Shown here: positions 41,972-50,972 of the stretch, in pieces
How the letters are laid out: each line of letters opens with the position of its first letter
Position numbering within the stretch: the stretch's first letter is position 1
From: Rhodobacter sp. SY28-1
GTDB taxonomy: Bacteria > Pseudomonadota > Alphaproteobacteria > Rhodobacterales > Rhodobacteraceae
Reading direction: 5' to 3'
Assembly (NCBI RefSeq): GCF_005222785.1
Contig: NZ_STGH01000001.1
Span: 372,001-436,000, forward strand
Length of the DNA: 64,000 nt
Notes under the pieces: model-generated
Told to the model about the DNA's origin: nothing
Databases searched by the model: none
The model's input: the letters and a program-made list of their open reading frames with translations, nothing else
Translations under genes and position numbers: made by a program

Positions 41972-42439
41972 TTAGCCCGCCGCTGGGTAGCTGTTGAAGG
42001 TGCTCGCGGTTCCGTCCTTGGCGATCAGCAGGACGTCATAGGCTTCGCGGTCCGACTCGGGGCCCATGCCGGGCGAGCCATAGGGCATCCCGGGCACTGC
42101 AAGGCCGATGGCGTCGGGGCGTTCGGTCAACAGGCGCTTGATGTCGTCGGTGGGGACATGGCCTTCGATGACATAGCCCTCGACCTGGGCGGTGTGGCAG
42201 GAGACTTGGGTCGGCTTGAGGCCCAGCGAGGCCTTGAGGTCGGCCAGCGCGCCGGGGGCCATGTCTTCGAAACTGACGGGAAAGCCCGCGTCGCGGATGT
42301 GGCCGATCCAGTCCTTGCAGCAGCCGCAATCGGGGTCTTTCACCACATGAATCTTGGGCAGCGTCTGGGCTGCGAGGGGCCGGGCGGCCACAAGGGCGGC
42401 CGCGAGGCCAAGCAGATGACGGCGAGACAGGGTATGCAT
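41972..42439 (-). CDS. DUF411 metal-binding protein, secreted
   Basis: A 155-residue DUF411 protein. The N-terminus has a Tat-like signal (SRRHLLGLAAALVAA, residues 5-19). The core motif is DPDCGCCKDWIGHIRDAGF, with three cysteines able to bind copper. HTAQVEGYVIEGHVP and VPGMPYGSPGM are conserved. The family is often found beside copper-resistance genes, but none is present here. It lies downstream of pheT on the same strand, separated by a hairpin. Confidence 0.9.
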   Translation of the reverse strand: MHTLSRRHLLGLAAALVAARPLAAQTLPKIHVVKDPDCGCCKDWIGHIRDAGFPVSFEDMAPGALADLKASLGLKPTQVSCHTAQVEGYVIEGHVPTDDIKRLLTERPDAIGLAVPGMPYGSPGMGPESDREAYDVLLIAKDGTASTFNSYPAAG

Positions 42440-42515
42440 CGGGCAAGTCCTTCCTGAGGTCTTAAGCTGCAGGATAGCCGGGCATCGCCCAACTTCCAGT
42501 CACGAACGGGAAACA

Positions 42516-42585
42516 CCGCTCGTCGTCGCGCTTCGTGCGCTCCTCGCTGGCGCAGCGAAGAGCGTCGAAGACATGAGATGAGCGG
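42516..42585. repeat. Long hairpin after pheT (family E copy 2)
   Basis: Outer arms CCGCTC (42516-42521) and GAGCGG (42580-42585) enclose an inner stem CGCTC-C-TCGCT with AGCGA-A-GAGCG (42538-42564). It begins 4 bases after the pheT stop in the direction of transcription, so it could end or stabilise that transcript. There is no clear T-tract. Confidence 0.5.
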
Positions 42586-42588
42586 TCG

Positions 42589-45006
42589 TCAGGCGCGGAG
42601 AGTTCCGCCCGTCGCCTTCGTGACCTTCTCGATGATCTTAGCCGATACGGCTTCAATCTCGGCTTCGGTCAGGGTCTTGTCCTGCGGTTGCAGGCGGACG
42701 GTCAGGGCGATGGACTTCTTGCCGGGGCCCATCTGAGCCTCGGCCTTGTCGCCGGTGAACTGGTCGAAGACGTGGACAGATTCGATCAAGGTCTTGTCGG
42801 CGCCTTGGGCTGCGTTGACGGCGGTGAGGGCCTCGACCTTCGTGTCCACCACGAAAGCGAAGTCGCGGTCCACGGCCTGGAGATCGCTGATCGCGAGGGC
42901 AGGGCGGGTGGGGGTCTTCACCTTCGGCGCGGGGACGTTGGCGATCAGAATGGTGAAGGCAACGGCGGGGCCTTTGACATCCATGGCTTGCAGGACGCGT
43001 GGGTGGACCTCGCCGAAGGTGGCCATGGTGTTGGGCCCAAGGCCGATCACGCCAGAGCGGCCGGGGTGCCACCAGTCGGCCACCTTGCGGGTGATCTGGA
43101 CGCGTGACGGTGCGCCGAGGGCTGACAGCACCGCCTCTGCATCGGCTTTGGCGTCGAAAACATCGACCATGCGGCGGCTGCCGTGCGGATCACGTTGCGC
43201 GACGGCCCCTACCAGAAGGCCTGCGGCCTGCAAGTGCTGGTCGCCGGGCTCACCACCGCTGAACGCCGGGCCGATCTCGAACAGCGCCAGGTCCATGAAG
43301 CCGCGGGCCTGGTTGCGGGCGGCGGCTGACAGGAGGCCGGGCAGGAGGTCGGGGCGGAGGTGGGTCATCTCGGATGAGATCGGGTTTTCGACGCGGACGG
43401 CCTCGGTGCCGCCGCCGAACAGGGCGGCCGACTTGGCGTCGATGAAGCTGTAGGTGACGGCTTCGTTGTACCCAAGCGCGGCGATGGTGCGGCGGGCGGT
43501 GCGTTCGCGGACCTGCAGGGGCGTCAGGATCGGGCGGGGGACGCCGGGAAGCTGGCGGGCCATCGGCGCGCCTTGGAGTTTCGTCAGGCTGGCGATGCGG
43601 GCGACTTCTTCCACGAGGTCGGCGTCGCCCAGGATGTCGGGGCGCCAGGTGGGCGGGGTCACTGCGTTGCCGTTGAGGGTGAAGCCGAGCGCTTCCAATG
43701 TGGCGCGCTGGGTGGGTTCGGGGATGTCCATGCCGACAAGGCTGATGACTCGGGCGGGGTTCAGCTGGTAGGTCCGGGTCGGGTCGATGGGGGTGCCGTC
43801 TTGCACCACGGTCCCCGCCTCGCCGCCGCAGAGGTCGAGGATCATTTGCGTCGCGAGTTCGAGGCCGGGGAGAGTAAAGGCCGGGTCCACGCCGCGTTCA
43901 AAGCGGTAGCGGGCGTCCGAGTTGATCTTCAGCGCGCGGCCGGTGGCGGCGATGGTGATCGGGTCCCAGTAGGCGCTTTCCAGGAAGACGTCGGTCGTCT
44001 CGGGGGTGCAGCCCGAGGCTTCGCCGCCCATGATCCCGGCAAGCGATTCCGGGCCGTGGTCGTCGGCGATGACCATCTGGCCGGGGGTCAGCGTGTAGGT
44101 CTTGCCGTCGAGGGCCAGCAGGGTTTCGCCGTCCTTGGCGGGGCGGATCATCAGGTCGCCTTTTACCTTGGCGGCGTCGAAGACGTGGAGGGGGCGGTTC
44201 AGGCCGAAGGTGAAGTAGTTGGTGATGTCCACCAGGGCCGAGATCGGGCGAAGGCCGATGGCCTTGAGGCGGGCCTGCATCCAAGCGGGCGAGGGGCCGT
44301 TCTTGACGCCGCGGATCAGGCGGCCGGCGAAGTGGGGGCAGCCTTTGGTTTTCAGCGAAGGAGCGATGTGGATGCCGATGGGGGTGGGGAATTTGCCAGC
44401 GACCGGGGTGGCGGTGACAGGCTTCAGCTTGCCCATGCCCCGCGCGGCGAGGTCGCGGGCGATGCCGTGGATGCCAAGCGCGTCGGGGCGGTTGGGGGTG
44501 ACCTTGATCTCGATGACCGGGTCGTTCAGGCCGCGATAGTCGATGTAGCGGACACCGAGCGGGGCGTCAGAGGGCAGCTCGATGATGCCGTCGTGGTTGT
44601 CGGACAGCATGAGTTCACGTTCCGAGCAGAGCATGCCGTTCGAATCCACGCCCCGGATGTTGCCCGGTTTCAGGTCGACGCCGGTGCCGGGGACATGGGT
44701 GCCGGGGGGGGCGAAGACGCCGACGAGGCCGGTCTTGGCATTGGGCGCGCCGCAGACGACCTGGATTTCTTCGGTGCGGCCGCCGGGGCCGTCGGGGAAG
44801 GTCTCCACCCGGCAGACGCGGAGGCGGTCGGCGTTGGGGTGCTGGACGGCCTCGATCACGCGGCAGATGCGGAAGGCGCCAAGCTGCGCGGTGGGGTCCT
44901 CGATGCCTTCGACCTCAAGGCCAAGGTCGGTCAGCGCCTCGGCCAGGGCATCGACGGTGGCCGTCGTGTCGAGGTGATCTTTCAGCCAGGACAGGGTGAA
45001 CTTCAT
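42589..45006 (-). CDS. pheT: Phenylalanine--tRNA ligase beta subunit
   Basis: An 805-residue beta subunit of the alpha2-beta2 enzyme. In order: the tRNA-binding OB domain (residues about 40-150), B3/B4 editing region, B5 domain, a degenerate synthetase core and the C-terminal anticodon-binding FDX-ACB domain (AVDRDFAFVVDTKVEAL to the end). The start MKFTLSWLKDHLDT is typical; the ATG at 45006 is preferred over 45021. Its partner pheS is not in the window. Confidence 0.97.
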   Translation of the reverse strand: MKFTLSWLKDHLDTTATVDALAEALTDLGLEVEGIEDPTAQLGAFRICRVIEAVQHPNADRLRVCRVETFPDGPGGRTEEIQVVCGAPNAKTGLVGVFAPPGTHVPGTGVDLKPGNIRGVDSNGMLCSERELMLSDNHDGIIELPSDAPLGVRYIDYRGLNDPVIEIKVTPNRPDALGIHGIARDLAARGMGKLKPVTATPVAGKFPTPIGIHIAPSLKTKGCPHFAGRLIRGVKNGPSPAWMQARLKAIGLRPISALVDITNYFTFGLNRPLHVFDAAKVKGDLMIRPAKDGETLLALDGKTYTLTPGQMVIADDHGPESLAGIMGGEASGCTPETTDVFLESAYWDPITIAATGRALKINSDARYRFERGVDPAFTLPGLELATQMILDLCGGEAGTVVQDGTPIDPTRTYQLNPARVISLVGMDIPEPTQRATLEALGFTLNGNAVTPPTWRPDILGDADLVEEVARIASLTKLQGAPMARQLPGVPRPILTPLQVRERTARRTIAALGYNEAVTYSFIDAKSAALFGGGTEAVRVENPISSEMTHLRPDLLPGLLSAAARNQARGFMDLALFEIGPAFSGGEPGDQHLQAAGLLVGAVAQRDPHGSRRMVDVFDAKADAEAVLSALGAPSRVQITRKVADWWHPGRSGVIGLGPNTMATFGEVHPRVLQAMDVKGPAVAFTILIANVPAPKVKTPTRPALAISDLQAVDRDFAFVVDTKVEALTAVNAAQGADKTLIESVHVFDQFTGDKAEAQMGPGKKSIALTVRLQPQDKTLTEAEIEAVSAKIIEKVTKATGGTLRA

Positions 45007-45063
45007 CGCAGGCGCCTCCAAACTTCGGGGTTCCGATTAGCGGAAAGCGGGGGCGAGGGGAAG

Positions 45064-45795
45064 TCAGCCGATGAAGCGGGCGTAGAGGTTGAAGAGGCCG
45101 AAGAGGATGGGCTGGTGGACGAGGTAGATGATGAGGCTGTGACGGCCAGGGAAGGTGAGGGCGTTGGTCAGGCGTGAGGGTGCGGTGCCGCGCCATTGGT
45201 CGAGTTTCAGGGCCTTTGCCACGGCGATCCCGGCCAGGGCGGGGGCGGCCCAGGGGATGAGGGGGACATAGTCGCCCATCATGGGCCGCGTTTCGGCAAG
45301 GCCGGTCCAGACGAGCCAGAGCGGGTCAAAGGCAGGGAAGCGCGGGCCCAAGGCGGCGGCGAAGATCACGGCGGCGAGGGCGAGGGTGACGGGCCAGGGG
45401 AGGCGCAGGGCGATGAGGCCGATGAGGGCGGTGGCGGCCATGGCGTGGAGGATGCCGAACCAGATCGGGCCTCCGGGGACGAACCAGATCGAGCCAGCGG
45501 TGACCAGCGCGGCGGCGGCGGCGATCATCGCCCAGCGTTTCCAGAACGACGGCCAGCGGATGCCGCGCCCGTGGGCGAGCCAGAGGCTGATGCCGGAGAG
45601 GAACAGGAAGCTGCCGGCGATCATCCGGGCGAAGTAGTACCAGAACGGCTGGGACATCGTGCCGGGGTCGATGTGGCCGAAGAGGGCGAGGTCGAAGGTG
45701 AAGTGGAAGATCACCATCGCGACCACGGCGAGGGTCCGCGCGGCGTCGAGGCCGATCAGGCGGCCAGGAGGGAGGAGGTCGGAGGCGCTGGACAT
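45064..45795 (-). CDS. DUF1624 / heparan-alpha-glucosaminide N-acetyltransferase-like membrane protein
   Basis: A 243-residue membrane protein with about seven hydrophobic segments. LIGLDAARTLAVVAMVIFHF and the C-terminal GRHSLIIYLVHQPILFG are typical of the DUF1624 acyltransferase-like group. Members are thought to move acyl groups across or onto envelope molecules, but no substrate is known for the bacterial forms. It lies between dnaE and pheT on the same strand. Confidence 0.88.
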   Translation of the reverse strand: MSSASDLLPPGRLIGLDAARTLAVVAMVIFHFTFDLALFGHIDPGTMSQPFWYYFARMIAGSFLFLSGISLWLAHGRGIRWPSFWKRWAMIAAAAALVTAGSIWFVPGGPIWFGILHAMAATALIGLIALRLPWPVTLALAAVIFAAALGPRFPAFDPLWLVWTGLAETRPMMGDYVPLIPWAAPALAGIAVAKALKLDQWRGTAPSRLTNALTFPGRHSLIIYLVHQPILFGLFNLYARFIG

Positions 45796-45839
45796 GGCGC
45801 GAAGGTGGCGCGGAACGGCGGGGGCTGCAAGGCGGGTTC

Positions 45840-45867
45840 GTAGGGTGGGCAGCTTTGCCCACCCTAC
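45840..45867. repeat. Repeat family D: GTAGGGTGGGC hairpin after dnaE
   Basis: A perfect 11-bp stem, GTAGGGTGGGC with GCCCACCCTAC, around a 6-base loop. It lies 8 bases after the dnaE stop in the direction of transcription and could serve as a terminator-like structure, although no T-tract follows. This repeat motif is common in many Proteobacteria. Confidence 0.75.
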
Positions 45868-45874
45868 CTATGGG

Positions 45875-48800
45875 TCACAGTTCTTCGATTGCCAGAACGC
45901 CCTGCATGGCCTTGATCGCGCCCTTGACCTGCGGGGTGATCGGGTAGCTGTCGGGGAGCGCGATGTCGATCTCTCGTCCCTGGGGATCAGTGATGCAGAG
46001 GGTGATCGTGCCCCGGCTGCGACCTTCGACCCGGGCGAGGAGCGAGGCGAGCGATATGGCGGCCTCGGGCCTGGTGAGGTGGATACGGAGGTCAGGGGCA
46101 CCCGCCTGCGCGGCGACCATGTCGATCGGGGTGATGCCCTGGGCGAGGAGTTTAAGAGTGTCGCCCTCAAGCTCGGCTTTCACGGTGAGGACGACGTTCT
46201 CCCCGGCGTCGAGGTAATCGCGGGAGGCTTCGAGGACGTCGGAGAAGCAGGTGACCTCGTAGAGGCCGGTGGGGTCGGAGAGTTGGATGAACGCGAAACG
46301 GTTGCCCTTGGCGGATTTGCGTTCTTGGCGGGAGGACACCGACCCTGCCAGTTTGGCGATGCAGGGGCCGCGTTCGGCCTTCTGGGTGACTTGCGCCAGC
46401 GTCTCGACGCCCTTCTTGCGCAGCGCTGACATGTAGTCGTCCAGCGGGTGGCCAGAGAGGTAGAAGCCGATGGCCTGGTGTTCCTGAGACAGGCGTTCGG
46501 TCGGAAGCCAGTCGTCACGGAAGGGAAGGCGGGGTTCGGGGATGTCGGCCCCGGCGGTGCCGAAGAGGGAGTTCTGGGCGGAAGCGGCGGCCTCGTGGAT
46601 CGCGGCGGAATAGGCGACGAGGGGGTCGAGCGCCTCGAACACGCGGGCGCGGTTGGGGTCGAGCTGGTCGAAAGCCCCGGCGCGGGCGAGCATTTCGAGG
46701 GGGCGTTTGCCGATGCGTTTCAGGTCCACGCGGCGGGCGAAGTCGAAGAGGGTGGCGAAGGGTTTGTCCTGGCGCGCCTTGACGATCAGGTTCATCGCGT
46801 CGACGCCGACGTTCTTCAACGCGCCGAGGCCGTAGACGATGGCGCCGTCGCGGACGGTGAAGGTGGCGAGGCTCGCGTTGACGCAGGGAGCGATGGTTTT
46901 CAGGCCCAGCTTGTCGACCTCACGCTTGTAGACCGCCAGCTTGTCGGTGAGGTGGATGTCGCAATTCATCACGGCGGCCATGAACTCGGCGGGGTAGTTC
47001 GCCTTGAGGTAGGCGGTCTGGTAGCTGACCACGGCGTAGGCAGCGGCGTGGGATTTGTTGAAGCCGTAGTTGGCGAACTTTTCCAGCAGGTCGAAGACCT
47101 CACCGGCTTTCTTGGCGTCGATGTTGTGGGTGGCCTTGCAGCCTTCGATGAACTTGGGGCGTTCCTTCGCCATTTCCTCGGCGATCTTTTTCCCCATCGC
47201 GCGGCGGAGGAGATCGGCGCCGCCGAGGGAATAGCCCGCCATGACCTGGGCGATCTGCATCACCTGTTCCTGGTAGACGATGATGCCCTGGGTTTCCGCA
47301 AGGATGTGGTCGATGGTCGGATGGATGGATTCCAGGTCGCGGAGGCCGTTCTTCACCTCACAATAGGTCGGGATGTTTTCCATCGGGCCCGGGCGGTAGA
47401 GGGCGACGAGGGCGACGATGTCCTCGATGCAGGTGGGCTTCATCCGCCTAAGCGCGTCCATCATGCCGGAGCTTTCGACCTGGAAGACGGCGACGGTTTT
47501 CGCTGACGCGTAGAGGTCGTAGCTGGGTTTGTCGTCCAGCGGGATCAGGTTGATGTCGAACTCGATCCCCCGGAGTTTCAGGAGGTCCATCGCGTTCTGG
47601 ATCACGGTCAGGGTTTTCAGGCCGAGGAAGTCGAACTTCACCAGACCGGCGGCTTCGACCCATTTCATGTTGAACTGGGTCGCGGGCATGTCCGAGCGCG
47701 GGTCGCGGTAGAGGGGGACCAGCTGGTCCAAGGGGCGGTCGCCGATCACGACGCCCGCGGCGTGGGTCGAAGCGTTGCGGTAGAGGCCTTCGATCTTGGC
47801 GGCATAGTCCAGCAGACGCCCGACGACCTCTTCCTTTGCGGCCTCGCGCAGGCGGGGTTCGTCGGCGAGGGCCTTGGTGATGCTGACGGGCTTCACGCCT
47901 TCCACGGGGATCATTTTCGACAGCTTGTCGACGTGGCCGTATGACATCTGGAGGACCCGGCCCACGTCGCGGACGGCGGCCTTGGACAGCAAAGCACCGA
48001 AGGTGATGATCTGGGCCACCTTGTCGCGGCCGTATTTTTCCTGGACGTATTGGATCACCTCTTCCCGGCGGTCCATACAGAAGTCGATGTCGAAGTCGGG
48101 CATCGAGACGCGTTCGGGGTTCAGGAAGCGTTCGAACAGCAGCGCATAGCGCAGGGGATCAAGGTCGGTGATCGTCAGCGCATAGGCGACGAGGGAACCT
48201 GCGCCCGAGCCCCGGCCCGGACCCACGGGAATGTTGTGGTCCTTGGCCCATTTGATGAAGTCGGCCACGATCAGGAAATAGCCGGGGAAGCCCATCTTTT
48301 CGATGATCGACAGCTCGAAATCGAGGCGCTCCTGGTATTCTTCGGGCGTCGCCGAATGGGGGATGACCTTGAGGCGGGCCTGGAGGCCTTCGTTGGCCTG
48401 GCGGCGGAGTTCCTGCACCTCGTCATCGGCGAATTTGGGGAGGATCGGTTTGCGCTTTTGCGCGGCATAGGCGCAGCGGCGGGCGATCTCGACGGTGTTC
48501 TCCAGCGCCTCGGGGAGGTCGGCGAAGAGGGCGACCATCTCGGCTTCGGACTTGAAGTAGTGCTGCGGCGTCAGGCGGCGGCGGGGCTGCTGCTGGTCGA
48601 CGTATGCGCCTTCTGCGATGCAGATCAGGGCGTCGTGCGCCTCATACAGGTCCGCCTTGGGGAAGTAGACGTCGTTGGTGGCGACGATGGGGAGGCCAAG
48701 TTCGTAGGCAAGGTCGATGGCCCCGCGTTCGGCAAGGGCTTCGGTTTCTGGAAGCGCTCCGCCCGGGCCGGGGTGGCGCTGCAGTTCGACGTAGAGGCGG

Positions 48801-49321
48801 TTCGGGTAGATCGCGGCAAGGCGTTCCAGGATTGCACGGGCCTTGGCCTGCTGGCCGGTGGCGTGGAAGCGGCCGAGGGGGCCTTCGGGGCCGCCGGTGA
48901 GACAGATGAGGCCGTCGGCGTGTTGGGCCAGTTCGTCGAGCGTTACCTGCGGCAAGTTCGACGAGCTGTCGATGGTGCCCTCGATGTAGAGAAGCGTGTT
49001 GAGCCGCATCAGGTTCATGTAGCCGCGTTCGTTCTGCGCGAGGAGGACGATGGACGCGGGAAGGCGGGGTTTCTCGCCCGGCTGGGCGGGGTCGTGGGCG
49101 ATGCTGATCTGGCAGCCGACGATGGGCTGTACCCCTGCGCCCATGGCGGTGACAGAGAATTCCAGCGCGGCGAACATGTTGTTCGTGTCGGTCACCGCCA
49201 CAGCAGGCATGTTCTGCGCGGTGCAGAGGCCGACGAGTTTCTTGACCGGCACCGCGCCTTCAAGAAGCGAGTGTTCTGTGTGGGTGCGAAGGTGGATGAA
49301 TCGGGGATTTGCGCCGGGCAT
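45875..49321 (-). CDS. dnaE: DNA polymerase III alpha subunit
   Basis: A 1148-residue C-family replicative polymerase. The PHP domain opens the protein (FIHLRTHTEHSLLEGAV, residues 7-23). The polymerase active site includes GPGRGSGAGSLVAYAL and PDFDIDFCMDRREEVI. A helix-hairpin-helix region (GLGALKNVG), the OB-fold (GSVSSRQERKSAKGN, residues about 980-1080) and the C-terminal tau-binding end follow. Length matches E. coli DnaE (1160). Confidence 0.97.
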   Translation of the reverse strand: MPGANPRFIHLRTHTEHSLLEGAVPVKKLVGLCTAQNMPAVAVTDTNNMFAALEFSVTAMGAGVQPIVGCQISIAHDPAQPGEKPRLPASIVLLAQNERGYMNLMRLNTLLYIEGTIDSSSNLPQVTLDELAQHADGLICLTGGPEGPLGRFHATGQQAKARAILERLAAIYPNRLYVELQRHPGPGGALPETEALAERGAIDLAYELGLPIVATNDVYFPKADLYEAHDALICIAEGAYVDQQQPRRRLTPQHYFKSEAEMVALFADLPEALENTVEIARRCAYAAQKRKPILPKFADDEVQELRRQANEGLQARLKVIPHSATPEEYQERLDFELSIIEKMGFPGYFLIVADFIKWAKDHNIPVGPGRGSGAGSLVAYALTITDLDPLRYALLFERFLNPERVSMPDFDIDFCMDRREEVIQYVQEKYGRDKVAQIITFGALLSKAAVRDVGRVLQMSYGHVDKLSKMIPVEGVKPVSITKALADEPRLREAAKEEVVGRLLDYAAKIEGLYRNASTHAAGVVIGDRPLDQLVPLYRDPRSDMPATQFNMKWVEAAGLVKFDFLGLKTLTVIQNAMDLLKLRGIEFDINLIPLDDKPSYDLYASAKTVAVFQVESSGMMDALRRMKPTCIEDIVALVALYRPGPMENIPTYCEVKNGLRDLESIHPTIDHILAETQGIIVYQEQVMQIAQVMAGYSLGGADLLRRAMGKKIAEEMAKERPKFIEGCKATHNIDAKKAGEVFDLLEKFANYGFNKSHAAAYAVVSYQTAYLKANYPAEFMAAVMNCDIHLTDKLAVYKREVDKLGLKTIAPCVNASLATFTVRDGAIVYGLGALKNVGVDAMNLIVKARQDKPFATLFDFARRVDLKRIGKRPLEMLARAGAFDQLDPNRARVFEALDPLVAYSAAIHEAAASAQNSLFGTAGADIPEPRLPFRDDWLPTERLSQEHQAIGFYLSGHPLDDYMSALRKKGVETLAQVTQKAERGPCIAKLAGSVSSRQERKSAKGNRFAFIQLSDPTGLYEVTCFSDVLEASRDYLDAGENVVLTVKAELEGDTLKLLAQGITPIDMVAAQAGAPDLRIHLTRPEAAISLASLLARVEGRSRGTITLCITDPQGREIDIALPDSYPITPQVKGAIKAMQGVLAIEEL

Positions 49322-49359
49322 GAGGCGAGTCTAGCGCAGGTTCGCAGGTGACGGGAAGG

Positions 49360-49420
49360 CTCGTCGTGGACTTCGTCACTCCTCGCAGGACGCACCGACG
49401 AGGAGTCGAAGACGAACGAG
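49360..49420. repeat. Long hairpin between dnaE and GST (family E copy 3)
   Basis: Outer arms CTCGT and ACGAG, middle CTTCG with CGAAG, and an inner perfect 8-bp stem ACTCCTCG (49378-49385) with CGAGGAGT (49399-49406). It lies 5 bases after the glutathione S-transferase stop in its direction of transcription, and upstream of dnaE. Confidence 0.5.
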
Positions 49421-49424
49421 GAGG

Positions 49425-50039
49425 TCAGGCTTCCTCGGCCAGCGCGCGGATGACCGAGGGTCGTTCGGACATCATCTGACGGTGGGCCATGACTCGGGGG
49501 ATCTCCGCGGTGTCGACCTGGTCGCCCTCGATCCAGGTGGACATGGTGAAAAGGTAGGGGTCGGCGATGGTGTAGGTGTCGCCCATCACGAAGGGGCCTT
49601 CCAGCATGGTGTCCTCGACCAGCTTGAAGGCGGCGGTGACTGAGGTGGGGACATAGGATTTCAGCGCGGCCTGGGCGGCGGGGTCGTCGGTCCAGCGGTT
49701 GCCGCGAGGGCCGTGGGCGTGGGCAACGTGCAAGGTGGACGAAAGGAAGGCGTTGAAGGACTGGAGCCGGGCCAGGGCGAAGGGGTCGGTGGGGGCGAGG
49801 TTGGCCACCGGGAAGGACTGGGCGACGTAGGTCAGAAGCGCGGTCGTCTCGGTCAGGATACCTTGTGGGGTGGCAAGGGCGGGGACGCGGCCCTTTGGGT
49901 TCACGGCGAGAAACTCGGGTGCGCGCTGCTCGCCCTTGGCGAAGTCGATGCGGTGCAGCGTGTAGTCGGTCCCGGCGTCGATCAGAGCGATATGGGTCGC
50001 CAGCGCGCAGGTCCTGGGGGTGTAGTAGAGCGTGAGCAT
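49425..50039 (-). CDS. Glutathione S-transferase family protein
   Basis: A 204-residue GST. The N-terminal thioredoxin-like domain begins LTLYYTPRTCALATHIAL, with a cysteine at residue 11 as in bacterial beta-class enzymes; NPKGRVPALATPQG and LTETTALLTY are the glutathione-contact segments. The C-terminal helical domain contains the N-capping motif TIADPYLF. Substrate unknown. Confidence 0.93.
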   Translation of the reverse strand: MLTLYYTPRTCALATHIALIDAGTDYTLHRIDFAKGEQRAPEFLAVNPKGRVPALATPQGILTETTALLTYVAQSFPVANLAPTDPFALARLQSFNAFLSSTLHVAHAHGPRGNRWTDDPAAQAALKSYVPTSVTAAFKLVEDTMLEGPFVMGDTYTIADPYLFTMSTWIEGDQVDTAEIPRVMAHRQMMSERPSVIRALAEEA

Positions 50040-50134
50040 GATCCGTCCCCGTTGTTGGTTCGGGTCATCCTGTCAGATCGCCGCGTGGGGCGCAGCCCGA
50101 AACTTTGCAGGTCCGGGCTGCGGGTATGCGATCC

Positions 50135-50674
50135 TCAGGCCGCGATGCGGGGCATTGGGCGCAGGGCGGCAAGGGTCGCGAGGGCGATGATCGAGCCGAT
50201 GCCGCCGAAGACGGCAAAATCGCTCCACGACGGTTTAATCACCATCAGGAAAACGATGGCGAACTGGACGGCATAATCCATCGTCGCCAGCCGGTAGAGG
50301 CGGTTCGCCTGGGGCAGAGCGGCCTCGGCGCCGTGGTCTTCGGCGATCTTGATCGCGCGTTCACAGCCCGGACCGATGACAGTGGCCCCGAACCCGGCGG
50401 TGAAGAGTACGCCGATCAGACCGAGGACGGTGAACGGTTGCCAGCCCCAGCCTGCGACAAACAGGAGCGCCACGCCAGTGGCAAGGGTCAGGACGCTGGA
50501 TGGAATGAACAGACGGGGGGCAAGCAGTGTCGTGGCCCGCATCACCGCGATGCGCGTTTCGGCGCTGGAGTGACGGGCCATGAACATGCCGGCGATAATC
50601 ATGGTAAAACCACCGCCGACCCAGAGGACGGCGGCGACGACGTGAGCGAATTTAAGGAGGGAAGCGAAGTCCAT
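50135..50674 (-). CDS. DUF2269-like membrane protein
   Basis: A 179-residue protein with about four to five hydrophobic segments. LLKFAHVVAAVLWVGGGF at the start carries the H...W-GG pattern shared by DUF2269 and CopD-like membrane proteins. The ATG at 50674 follows AGGAGGGAAG; an upstream start at 50764 would add 30 residues without hydrophobic or conserved character. It diverges from xdhA. Function unknown. Confidence 0.82.
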   Translation of the reverse strand: MDFASLLKFAHVVAAVLWVGGGFTMIIAGMFMARHSSAETRIAVMRATTLLAPRLFIPSSVLTLATGVALLFVAGWGWQPFTVLGLIGVLFTAGFGATVIGPGCERAIKIAEDHGAEAALPQANRLYRLATMDYAVQFAIVFLMVIKPSWSDFAVFGGIGSIIALATLAALRPMPRIAA

Positions 50675-50972
50675 TCGAATTATCCATTTGTAGAACAGTT
50701 GATGGCTGCCCAATAGTCCGCGGTGCTGCGAAGGGCGAGTAGGGGAAGCCTTACCTTGGGTCAACTGTCGCTAGGACAGCCTCGCGCTGCCGGAATTTTC
50801 GGCAAATCTTGAAAACAGCTTCGCCTTTTGCGGAAGAGTTTGTTCTTGCCTTGAATCGTCCGACCGCGCTTGATGGAATGATAATCAGAAGAAGGGGCGC
50901 GTGGGTCGCTTTACGCCGCATCGGGCGACCACGCAAAGTGCTCCAAACGGGGAGACCGCGGCGGGCTGACGG
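50675..50972. other. Divergent intergenic region between DUF2269-like gene and xdhA
   Basis: About 300 bases with lower GC than the flanking genes, holding the promoters of both divergent genes. The xdhA-proximal part contains the bulged hairpin at 50899-50934. I see no coding sequence and no copy of repeat families A-D. Confidence 0.5.
50899..50934 (+). promoter_or_regulatory. Bulged hairpin in the xdhA leader
   Basis: GCGTGGGTCGC (50899-50909) pairs with GCGACCACGC (50925-50934) except for one bulged G; the loop is 15 bases. It ends 38 bases before the xdhA start codon. It may be an RNA element or a protein site. Small xanthine-sensing hairpins (NMT1 type) are known in alphaproteobacteria, but I cannot confirm a match. 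Confidence 0.35.
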
